A DNA stretch of 15,555 bases, from contig QHPW01000304.1 of the NCBI GenBank assembly GCA_003219675.1, positions 1 to 15,555 on the forward strand, given 5' to 3'. The DNA is from Verrucomicrobiota bacterium (GTDB taxonomy: Bacteria > Verrucomicrobiota > Verrucomicrobiia > Limisphaerales > AV2). Of this stretch, positions 6,693 to 15,017 are shown piece after piece (the stretch's first letter is position 1; each line of letters begins with the position of its first letter). The notes below the pieces were generated by a model that saw nothing but the letters and a program-made list of their open reading frames with translations, was not told where the DNA came from and did no database searches. Made by a program: the position numbers and the translations under genes.

Positions 6693-7819
6693 ACTTCCAG
6701 CAGCTTCTCGAATTTCGTCAAATTGCGCGGGCTGTCGGGGGTGATACAGGCGACATCTTCCAGACGAACGCCGCCGATTTCAGGATAATAAAGCCCCGGC
6801 TCGACCGTCACCACGTGGCCGGCGCGGAGGATATCCTTCGAGGAGGCGCCGACGCGCGGCGCTTCGTGCACTTCCAGGCCCAACCCGTGTCCGGTGCCGT
6901 GAAAGAATCCTTGCATGCGACCGTTGCGTTTGCCGGTCTTGTAGCCTTCCTTGTCAAAGAACCTTCGCACCGCGTCGTGCACTTCCGCGCCAGGCGCGCC
7001 GGCTTCCATTTTCTCGAACGCGATCTCCTGGCCCCGCGCGACGGTGTGGTAGAGCCTTCGAATCGCCTCGCTGGCGCGGCCCTTGACCACGGTGCGGGTG
7101 ATGTCGCCGAAGTAACCCGTCTTTTGCGAGCGTGGAAAAATGTCGATGATGATCGGCTGGTGCGCGCGCAAAACGCCGTGACCGCGCTCGTGGGGATCAC
7201 AACCTTGTTTGCCGCCCGCAACGATGGTGTTGGCGGACAGGCCGCCCGCCTGAATGACGGCGATATCAATGATGGCGCGCAGCTTTTCGGAGGTCAGCGG
7301 CAGATTGTGATACAGGAGCCGCGAGTTCCTGCCGATTTTGGCGTTTTTCAACGCCTGGATGCCCTCGGCCAGCCCGACTTCAGCCATCATCAGCGCGGCG
7401 CTGATCTTTTTCACTTCATCGGCGTGTTTGAATTCGCGTTCGGGGAAGAAACAGCCGCTCCGGATTTTCACCTTGATTCTCAACCGGCGCAGTTCGCGCG
7501 CCAGGCCGAGGGAGAAGCTGCCGGGGACAAAGATTTTCTTGAGCCGTTTTTCACGAAGAATCTGGCGAATGATTGCCGCAAAGCCCGGGGAGTGGACTCC
7601 GTCCCGCTGGAGTTTTCTGGCGTAGCGGCTCCAGGAGAGGACGCGGCAATGGCGCGCCTCCTTGCGGGCGCGGTCGATCTCCAGATCGCTCATCACGATG
7701 TGACACCTGCCGCGGATGCGCAGGTAAATGAAAGGATCAGGCACAAACATCCGTAGCGCATAAAGCATGTTGGCGTCATGCTCGCTGTCGGCCACCATCA
7801 ACAAATTATCGCGCTTCAT
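6689..7819 (-). CDS. M24 family metallopeptidase (Xaa-Pro aminopeptidase/dipeptidase type)
   Basis: This cytoplasmic metallopeptidase probably removes an N-terminal residue preceding proline or cleaves Xaa-Pro dipeptides. Its C-terminal pita-bread domain has the five metal ligands in order. Counting from the upstream GTG at 7834, these are Asp231 (IIIDIFPR), Asp244 (YFGDITRT), His316 (FFHGTGHGLGLEVHE), Glu345 (VTVEPGLY) and Glu359 (VRLEDVACIT). The first 140 or so residues form the creatinase-like N-terminal domain (LLMVADSEHDANMLYALRMF). I prefer ATG 7819 (376 residues) to GTG 7834, because the family sense begins directly after it. Neither has a clear ribosome binding site. It is the first gene of the minus-strand block, and its stop overlaps the start of the binding protein, so peptide turnover and the importer may be linked. 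Exact substrate preference is unknown. Confidence 0.9.
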   Translation of the reverse strand: MKRDNLLMVADSEHDANMLYALRMFVPDPFIYLRIRGRCHIVMSDLEIDRARKEARHCRVLSWSRYARKLQRDGVHSPGFAAIIRQILREKRLKKIFVPGSFSLGLARELRRLRIKVKIRSGCFFPEREFKHADEVKKISAALMMAEVGLAEGIQALKNAKIGRNSRLLYHNLPLTSEKLRAIIDIAVIQAGGLSANTIVAGGKQGCDPHERGHGVLRAHQPIIIDIFPRSQKTGYFGDITRTVVKGRASEAIRRLYHTVARGQEIAFEKMEAGAPGAEVHDAVRRFFDKEGYKTGKRNGRMQGFFHGTGHGLGLEVHEAPRVGASSKDILRAGHVVTVEPGLYYPEIGGVRLEDVACITPDSPRNLTKFEKLLEV

Positions 7820-7971
7820 GGACGACTTCGACACCGCAACGTGAGCTTCGTAACATGAGCTTGGCAGCGGCCCGGGACTGAAAAAGCAGGGCCCTGTTGA
7901 ACAGGAAACGAGCGAACTCTAGTGAGCGCGGAGCAAACTGGCAAGGAGAACAAAACGCCGGCGGTGGTCCT

Positions 7972-8095
7972 GGGCGCATCAGTTTCTTGCAGCGCGCATG
8001 GGCGCCTAGTGGCACGGGCGTCCCGCCCGTTTGCTCCAAACCAGAAACTCACGGGCGGGACGCCCGTGCCACTAACGTTGCAAGAAACTGCGCCC
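7972..8095. repeat. REP-like nested inverted repeat (GGCACGGGCGTCCCGCCCGT family)
   Basis: A perfect 24-base inverted repeat has arms 8007-8030 and 8051-8074, core GGCACGGGCGTCCCGCCCGT, with a 20-base loop. It is nested inside a second pair of arms (7981-7991 with 8079-8089, AGTTTCTTGCA/TGCAAGAAACT) and a third short pair (7972-7977 with 8090-8095). The element therefore folds into a hairpin of about 120 bases with one asymmetric internal loop. The core resembles dispersed repeats I recall from verrucomicrobial and planctomycete genomes. No transposase lies in the window. It could stabilise transcripts, or terminate or separate the two minus-strand transcription units. Confidence 0.8.
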
Positions 8096-8124
8096 GCTGG
8101 TCCTGACCGCGCTCATCATCTCAC

Positions 8125-8156
8125 GATTAAGAGTAAGAGCAGGATTAAGAGCAGGA
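8125..8156. repeat. Short TAAGAG-based tandem repeat
   Basis: TAAGAGCAGGA occurs at 8134-8144 and again at 8146-8156, a 12-base period. A further TAAGAG precedes them at 8128-8133, and GATTAAGAG occurs at 8125 and 8143. It is purine-rich, non-coding and adjacent to the large inverted repeat. Confidence 0.5.
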
Positions 8157-8223
8157 CACCACTAAAGCCCCTTCGAACCTCAGGCGGAAGGCATCCCCCG
8201 CCAGGCCCGCGCCGCGACCCCTT

Positions 8224-9363
8224 TTAGTGCAACACGTTCGGAGAAAGAAAATAAAGGCGGCCAACCTGCAGCTTCGGCAACTGCACGCCCAGATCAATTG
8301 TCAGCGCGCGGCTTTCCGTTTCTCCAAACAACCGGAAGAGATTCCCAAGGTCGAAGGGCCGCTCGTATTGCACCAGGTTGGCGTCTCCAATCCTGGCCAG
8401 GTCTTTGGCGCGCTCCACGGCGGTGTCGAAATTGCCCAGTTCATCCACAAAGCCCAGTTCGTAAGCCTGCCTGCCGGACAGCACCCGGCCATCGGCGTAG
8501 TCCCCCCAGGTATCCGCCAGCTTCCGGCCTTTACCACGGTTTTGTTCGTTGGCGTTCTTCCGGCCTTCAGCGACCACTTTCTTGAAGCGGTCGAACGTTT
8601 CATCGATCAGCGCCTGAACCATCTGTTTTTCTTCGGGAAGGATTTCTTCATCCTCTTTTTCACCGCTCAGCATGTCCTTGAATCTGCCGCTTTTGAAAAC
8701 CTCCGGGCGCACCCCGACCTTGTTCAGCAGGCCGCGGTAATTGTAACTGTGCATGATCACTCCGATGCTTCCGGTAATGGTTAATTCGTTGGCCACAATC
8801 CATCGGCACGGCGCTGAGACGTAGTAACCGCCTGAAGCCGCCAGGCCGCCCATCGAGGCTACCACCGGCTTTTTGTAATCCTTCTGAAAAGCGGCAATCG
8901 CCCGGTAGATCTCGTCCGAAGCCAGCACTTCGCCGCCTGGGGAATCCACCCTCAAAACCACCGCTTTCACGGCGTCGTCATCGCCCGCCAGGCGCAACTG
9001 GTCGGAAATCAAATCGACCAGGTTGTTGGCGCTGCGGTTCCACGGTTCGCTCGAAATGATGCCGCTGATGTCCAGCAGGGCGATCTTGCTCTTGGAATGA
9101 TTGTTCTCGAAAGTCACCTCTTCCAAATGTTCGTGCGGTTGTCGGCCGGCCTTTGCCCTGGCGGCCACGCCGTGGACCAGATGCCGCAATTGGCTCAGCA
9201 AGCTGGCGACAAGCAAAACGCCGAGCACGATCGCAAGTTTCATCCAACCGCTCCCTCTTCGCGGCGGTCCTGGCGGCGGCGGCGGTGTGATCAGCGGCGG
9301 CGGATTGATCGGGATCAACGGCGGCGGCACCTGACTTTGCACTTTCGACACATCGTTTTCCAT
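8224..9363 (-). CDS. sppA: Signal peptide peptidase SppA (S49 family)
   Basis: SppA is an inner-membrane serine protease that degrades cleaved signal peptides and damaged membrane proteins. The 379-residue protein has a Pro-rich N-terminal segment (13-34), one membrane helix (about 41-57, MKLAIVLGVLLVASLLSQL) and one S49 domain, the short single-domain form. Catalytic Ser177 sits in GGLAASGGYYVSAP, and the general-base Lys229 in FKSGRFKDMLSG, matching the Ser/Lys dyad of short bacterial SppA. Other family stretches are VVLRVDSPGGEVLASDEI, ANELTITGSIGVIM and GRVLSGRQAYELGFVDELG. The ATG at 9363 is the natural start, though no clear ribosome binding site precedes it. The gene is flanked on both sides by inverted repeats and is probably monocistronic. 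The function is secure; the role of the Pro-rich cytoplasmic tail is unknown. Confidence 0.95.
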   Translation of the reverse strand: MENDVSKVQSQVPPPLIPINPPPLITPPPPPGPPRRGSGWMKLAIVLGVLLVASLLSQLRHLVHGVAARAKAGRQPHEHLEEVTFENNHSKSKIALLDISGIISSEPWNRSANNLVDLISDQLRLAGDDDAVKAVVLRVDSPGGEVLASDEIYRAIAAFQKDYKKPVVASMGGLAASGGYYVSAPCRWIVANELTITGSIGVIMHSYNYRGLLNKVGVRPEVFKSGRFKDMLSGEKEDEEILPEEKQMVQALIDETFDRFKKVVAEGRKNANEQNRGKGRKLADTWGDYADGRVLSGRQAYELGFVDELGNFDTAVERAKDLARIGDANLVQYERPFDLGNLFRLFGETESRALTIDLGVQLPKLQVGRLYFLSPNVLH

Positions 9364-9449
9364 ATCGGCGGCAAACTATCTCATGGGGCCGGCGCGGGCA
9401 AGGGGGATTCGGCACCTCAGGCGGGAGCGGCGCATCCTGACACCGCCAC

Positions 9450-9523
9450 CGGAGCGCCGGTCTCCGACCCGGCAGGTATTCAAAAGCACGCCGAAACGCG
9501 CCGGATCGGAGATCGGCGCTCCG
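9450..9523. repeat. REP-like inverted repeat upstream of sppA
   Basis: Arms 9450-9473 and 9500-9523 are 24 bases each and match at 22 positions (core GGAGCGCC...TCCGA.CCGGC), with a 26-base loop. Partial complementarity extends further out (CTGACACCGC on the left, GCGGTGCCAG on the right). The sequence differs from the repeats at 7972-8095 and 12680-12750. It lies in the 285-base gap between the divergent sppA and membrane-protein genes, where promoters for both must also lie. The short frames crossing this gap look spurious. Confidence 0.75.
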
Positions 9524-9648
9524 CGGTGCCAGTCTAGTCGTGGGCAGTGTGAAGATTGCGCCCCGCGGGAGGCGAAAGGAATCCGCGCGAGACAATCTCA
9601 GGTATTCGCCCCATTGCGGAAAATGGCCAGGCGGCGTTGGATTAAGAC

Positions 9649-10293
9649 ATGGTTCTGGCTTTCACGGAAGCCGATCATTGGCGCCCGGGCATTGGCGATC
9701 CCACGTTTATGGGATGGCTGACGGTGGTGGCGTATTTCACCGCCGTCGTACTGTGCTGGATGGCCGGGCGGAGCGACCGGCGCGCGCATCCGCAATCCGG
9801 TTATTCAAGCCATCCCAGGCTGTGGTTCGGGTTGGGAATCCTGTTGACGCTGCTCGGCTTCAATAAACAGCTCGACCTGCAAACCTGGTTTACGCTCTCG
9901 CTGAAATCGATCGCCCGGGCCCAGGGCTGGTACGAAGAACGACGTGGTTTCCAGGTCTTGTTCATCGTCGCCATAAGCATGCTGGGCATTGTTGGACTGG
10001 GGATATTGCGCATTCTGCTCCACAAGAGTCTGCGCCAGACCTCGATGGCGCTCGCCGGTGCGGCGTTCCTCGTCTGCTTCATCGTGATCCGCGCCGCGTC
10101 GTTTCATCACGTTGACCAAATGATAGGAATGGAGATCGGCGGCTTCAAACTGAACTGGGTGCTCGAACTGGGTGGAATCATTTGCATCGCACAGGCGGCG
10201 TGGAAAAACTGGAAGAGCAAACGACCCGCCGCGCCCGAATGCCGCAATTTCGTCCGGGTCACCAAGCCCGAGTCAGCCTTGCGCGCCAGGTAG
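9649..10293 (+). CDS. Multi-pass membrane protein of unnamed family
   Basis: I do not recognise a named family. The 214-residue protein has about five hydrophobic segments: 21-39, 57-73, 102-124, 133-150 and 168-186. Between them lie polar stretches that look conserved in type: GFNKQLDLQT (70-79) directly after the second helix, GWYEERR (93-99) before the third, and RAASFHHVDQ (148-157) after the fourth. I recall similar GxNKQLDLQ and GWYExRR phrases in hypothetical membrane proteins of other bacteria, but no function. The Glu/Arg and His/Asp clusters at the membrane edge could bind a substrate or metal; this is inference. A stop codon lies two codons upstream of the ATG, so the start cannot be further 5'. 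No ribosome binding site is obvious. The next gene begins 85 bases later on the same strand. Confidence 0.75.
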   Translation: MVLAFTEADHWRPGIGDPTFMGWLTVVAYFTAVVLCWMAGRSDRRAHPQSGYSSHPRLWFGLGILLTLLGFNKQLDLQTWFTLSLKSIARAQGWYEERRGFQVLFIVAISMLGIVGLGILRILLHKSLRQTSMALAGAAFLVCFIVIRAASFHHVDQMIGMEIGGFKLNWVLELGGIICIAQAAWKNWKSKRPAAPECRNFVRVTKPESALRAR

Positions 10294-10378
10294 TCCGACC
10301 GGCTTTCCTGCCGGGGCGCTGGCCCCGGCATTCCGGAAAAACATTCCTCGGAAACCGCGTGGCGTGTACCATGCGGCA

Positions 10379-12679
10379 ATGAACCGCACTTATTCTGTTT
10401 CCCGGCGCCTTTTCCTCAAATCCTCCATGGTCGCGGGCGCCGCCGCAACCCTCAGCGATCTCCCTTTCAAGTCGTTGTTCGCCGCCAATGCGCCCGGGAC
10501 CGCACTCGATCAGCCCGCGACGGCGTCATGGGCGGACAAGCCGATGCGCTGGGCGCAACTTACCCTCGTCGAAGACGACCCCGGCAGGTTCAACCCGTCG
10601 TTCTGGCTGGACTACTTCAGGCGCACTCGTTCCGACGCCGTGTGCCTCAGCGCCGGCGGGTGCGTCGCCTATTACCCGACGAACCTTTCTTTTCACCACC
10701 GCAGCCAGTGGCTCGGCGACCACGACCCATTCGGCGAACTCGTTGCCGGATGCAGAAAACTCGGCATGGTAGTCATCGCACGCACCGATCCCCACGCGAC
10801 TTACGACGACGCTCATGACGCGCATCCGGACTGGATCGCGGTGGACGCCGAGGGCAGGCCGCGCCGGCACTGGGCTTCACCCGAGATGTGGGTCACCTGC
10901 GCGCTCGGCCCGTACAACTTCGAGTTCATGACCGGGGTGAAAAAGGAAATCATGTCCCGCTACAAGGTGGACGGAATTTTCATCAATCGCTGGGACGGCT
11001 CGGGGATGTGTTATTGCGAACCTTGCCGGAAGAATTTTCGAGATGCTTGCGGCATGGACCTGCCGCGAATCAACGACCCGCAGGACCCGGCCCGGCGCTC
11101 GTACATTCTCTGGCGTCAACAACGCCTCTTTGACCTCTGGCAACTTTGGGACCGCGAGGTGCGCAAGATCAATCCCGATTCCTGCGTCATTCCGAACACC
11201 GGCGGCGGCGCAACCAGTTCGCTCGACATGACGAAAATCGGCGAGCGCGCCCCGACGCTCTTCGCGGACCGCCAGGCCCGTCGCGGCCTCAGCGCCCCGT
11301 GGTCCAACGGAAAGAACGGAAAGGAGTTCCGGGCGACCATGGGCCGCAAGCCCATCGTGGGCATTTTCAGCGTCGGTCTCGAAGAACCGTATCGCTGGAA
11401 AGACTCCGTGCAGAACGCCGCAGAGATCCGCATCTGGGTGGCCGACGGCGTCGCCAACGGCCTTCGCCCGTGGTTCACCAAATTCAGCGGCACCCTCCGC
11501 GACCCGCGCTGGCTGCGAGTGGTTGAAGGGATCTACCGTCGCCACGCCCGTTGGGAAAAATACCTGCGCAATGAAGCCCCGTTGGCCCGCGTGGGGCTGG
11601 TCTATTCCCAGCAGACCGCCTGGTTCTATGGCGGCGACCGCGCCGGCGCCAAGGTTGAAGATCACACGCTCGGCTGGTATCAGGCGCTGATCGAGGCGCG
11701 CATCCCCTTCGAGATGGTGCATGACCGCCTGCTGGACGGGACGCACATGGGCCCATTCAAAACCCTCATCCTTCCCAACATCGCCGCGCTCAGCGACGCG
11801 CAGTGCGACCAGTTGCGCGCCTTTGTGAAAAACGGGGGCGGCCTCGTCGCCACTTACGAAACCAGCCTTTACGACGAATGGGGTGTGAAGCGAAAGGATT
11901 TTGGCCTGGCCGATCTGTTCGGGGCGCACTTCGCCGGCCGCGTCGAAACCCGGATGCAGAATACGTACCTGCGCCTCGAGCACGAAGCCGCGCCAAACCA
12001 CCCGTTGCTCAAAGGCCTGGAAGACACCCCGCGCATCATTCACGGCGTGTCACGCCTGGAGGTCGAGCCACTGGAAAACTTCGCGCCGGCGCCGCTGACG
12101 TTGATTCCGGGCTATCCGGACCTGCCGATGGAGAAGGTTTATCCGCGCATCCCGAAGACAACCGTTTCGCAAATGTTCTTGCAAGAGCTCAAAGCGGGAC
12201 GCGCTGTGAACATACCTTCGAGGCGGGGCAACGAAGCGCAAGAGGAATTCTTTTCCGGCCGCGTGGTTTATTTCCCCTGGGACATCGACCGCACGTTCTG
12301 GGAAGTCCTTTGCGTGGATCACTTCAAACTGCTGCGCAACGCCGTCGAATGGACCGGCAACGAGGAGCCTCCGGTTACCGTCACCGGTCCGGGCATTCTC
12401 GAGGTGACCGTCTGGCGCCAGAAGGATTCAATGACCGTCCACCTCGTCAACCTGACCAACCCGATGATGATGAAAGGCCCGTTTCGTGAACTTATTCCCG
12501 TCACCGAACAAAAAGTCCGCGTGCGCCTGCCGGAAGGGACCAGGCCGGGAAAGGTCCGCCTGCTGGCCGGCGGCGGGTCCCCGCGCGTCGAACGGGACGG
12601 CCGACATTTGTCGCTGGCCGTGCCTTCGATCCTGGACCACGAAGTTGTGGCGATCGATCTTTGGCCGGGAAAGAGCTGA
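10379..12679 (+). CDS. Tat-exported glycoside-hydrolase-like protein (GHL6-like barrel plus beta-galactosidase trimerisation-like domain)
   Basis: The 766-residue protein starts with a twin-arginine signal (SRRLFLK, residues 8-14, then an Ala-rich core to about 37), so it is exported folded. Residues about 55-385 look like a TIM-barrel hydrolase of the GHL6/beta-galactosidase-related type: WLDYFRRTRSDAVCLSAGG, GMVVIARTDPHATYD, HPDWIAVDAEGRP, WVTCALGPYN and VDGIFINRW. A cysteine motif CYCEPCRKNF follows (211-220). Residues about 403-600 resemble the amidotransferase-like trimerisation domain of family 42 beta-galactosidases: ARVGLVYSQQTAWFYGG, FKTLILPNIAALSD and LRAFVKNGGGLVATYETSLYDEWG. The rest is beta-rich. 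The substrate is unknown, and the catalytic acids are not assigned with confidence. The barrel position where related proteins often have Asp is Asn203 here. I chose ATG 10379 because the Tat motif follows at once; the upstream frame to 10172 overlaps the preceding gene. Confidence 0.82.
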   Translation: MNRTYSVSRRLFLKSSMVAGAAATLSDLPFKSLFAANAPGTALDQPATASWADKPMRWAQLTLVEDDPGRFNPSFWLDYFRRTRSDAVCLSAGGCVAYYPTNLSFHHRSQWLGDHDPFGELVAGCRKLGMVVIARTDPHATYDDAHDAHPDWIAVDAEGRPRRHWASPEMWVTCALGPYNFEFMTGVKKEIMSRYKVDGIFINRWDGSGMCYCEPCRKNFRDACGMDLPRINDPQDPARRSYILWRQQRLFDLWQLWDREVRKINPDSCVIPNTGGGATSSLDMTKIGERAPTLFADRQARRGLSAPWSNGKNGKEFRATMGRKPIVGIFSVGLEEPYRWKDSVQNAAEIRIWVADGVANGLRPWFTKFSGTLRDPRWLRVVEGIYRRHARWEKYLRNEAPLARVGLVYSQQTAWFYGGDRAGAKVEDHTLGWYQALIEARIPFEMVHDRLLDGTHMGPFKTLILPNIAALSDAQCDQLRAFVKNGGGLVATYETSLYDEWGVKRKDFGLADLFGAHFAGRVETRMQNTYLRLEHEAAPNHPLLKGLEDTPRIIHGVSRLEVEPLENFAPAPLTLIPGYPDLPMEKVYPRIPKTTVSQMFLQELKAGRAVNIPSRRGNEAQEEFFSGRVVYFPWDIDRTFWEVLCVDHFKLLRNAVEWTGNEEPPVTVTGPGILEVTVWRQKDSMTVHLVNLTNPMMMKGPFRELIPVTEQKVRVRLPEGTRPGKVRLLAGGGSPRVERDGRHLSLAVPSILDHEVVAIDLWPGKS

Positions 12680-12750
12680 GTAGCCACCGACGTGAGAAGG
12701 TGGACCATGGTGATCCTCATTTCTATCCGCCTCCTTACCTCGGCGGCTAC
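12680..12750. repeat. REP-like imperfect inverted repeat between convergent genes
   Basis: Arms 12680-12704 and 12726-12750 are 25 bases each, with 20 Watson-Crick and two G-U pairs (ends GTAGCC / GGCTAC) around a 21-base loop. The repeat fills most of the 92-base gap between the convergent glycosidase-like and rpoD genes. It may serve as a two-way transcription terminator, although no clear T run follows on either strand. Its sequence differs from the other two inverted repeats. Confidence 0.65.
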
Positions 12751-12771
12751 GCCGGCTGTGAAAAATCCAGC

Positions 12772-14670
<1,899 letters not shown>

Positions 14671-15017
14671 AGTTTTCAAATGCGACAACTCGACTCGCCG
14701 TCGGTCAGATTCACCCGGTCGGCCGGTCAACCCAGGAATTGCTCGGGAACTTTCGGCTACCCGCTACTGAGCAATCGAAGCCCTTTAAGCCCGAAGTCTG
14801 CCGCGGCAAGAAAATACATGCTTTTTGACGCGACACAAACAAAGAAACTTTACCTGCTATGGCCCAACATCTTACAAATCAAAATCCAGCCCAAAAGAAC
14901 GCATTTCTCCCTTTCGACACTGGCTGCCACCCGTTCATTCAAACAGTGACGTGATCGATTGATCCTGTTAAGACAGAACCGTTCAATGATTTGCGACCGG
15001 AAGGCCGCGTGTTTTCC
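14671..15017. other. Divergent intergenic region between rpoD and the right-edge gene
   Basis: No coding region is supported in this 347-base gap, which is more AT-rich than its surroundings at about 14800-14945. It must hold promoters for rpoD (-) and the Tat-exported gene (+). A weak candidate for rpoD is TTGTGT, 16 bases, TATTTT on the minus strand (about 14813-14840). On the plus strand TTGACG (14825-14830) has no good -10 at the right spacing. GGAAGG at 14999-15004 is a poor, distant ribosome binding site for the ATG at 15018. Confidence 0.4.

Larger units (their letters stand above)
7835..8223. other. Intergenic region between sppA and the peptidase gene
   Basis: No convincing gene lies here. 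Short open frames exist on both strands, but they only translate the inverted repeat (GRDARAT- and GGTPVPL-like peptides) and have no ribosome binding sites. The region holds a long nested inverted repeat (7972-8095) and a small TAAGAG-based tandem repeat (8125-8156). The promoter of the peptidase gene must lie here, but I cannot place it with confidence. Confidence 0.6.

Noticed and set aside
3174..7756. Several 300-500 codon plus-strand frames (3174-4181, 4178-5368, 5325-6248, 6245-7756)
   Set aside because: All lie opposite well-supported minus-strand genes and translate to Arg/Gly/Ala-rich sequence without motifs.
7972..8156. CRISPR array
   Set aside because: The repeats are inverted or only 12 bases apart; there are no regularly spaced direct repeats with unique spacers and no cas genes.
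7806..8227. Four short open frames of 69-101 codons in the sppA-peptidase gap
   Set aside because: They translate both strands of the inverted repeat (GRDARAT, GGTPVPL), overlap each other and lack ribosome binding sites.
9383..9866. Two 108-112 codon plus-strand frames upstream of the membrane protein
   Set aside because: They cross the inverted repeat or overlap the membrane protein in another frame, and are Arg/Pro-rich without protein sense.
10877..12043. 388-codon minus-strand frame within the glycosidase-like gene
   Set aside because: It is antisense to a protein with a Tat signal and two recognisable domains, and has no motif of its own.
14671..15017. tRNA or small RNA gene in the divergent gap
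   Set aside because: No cloverleaf, conserved T-loop sequence or hairpin with T run could be found by eye.
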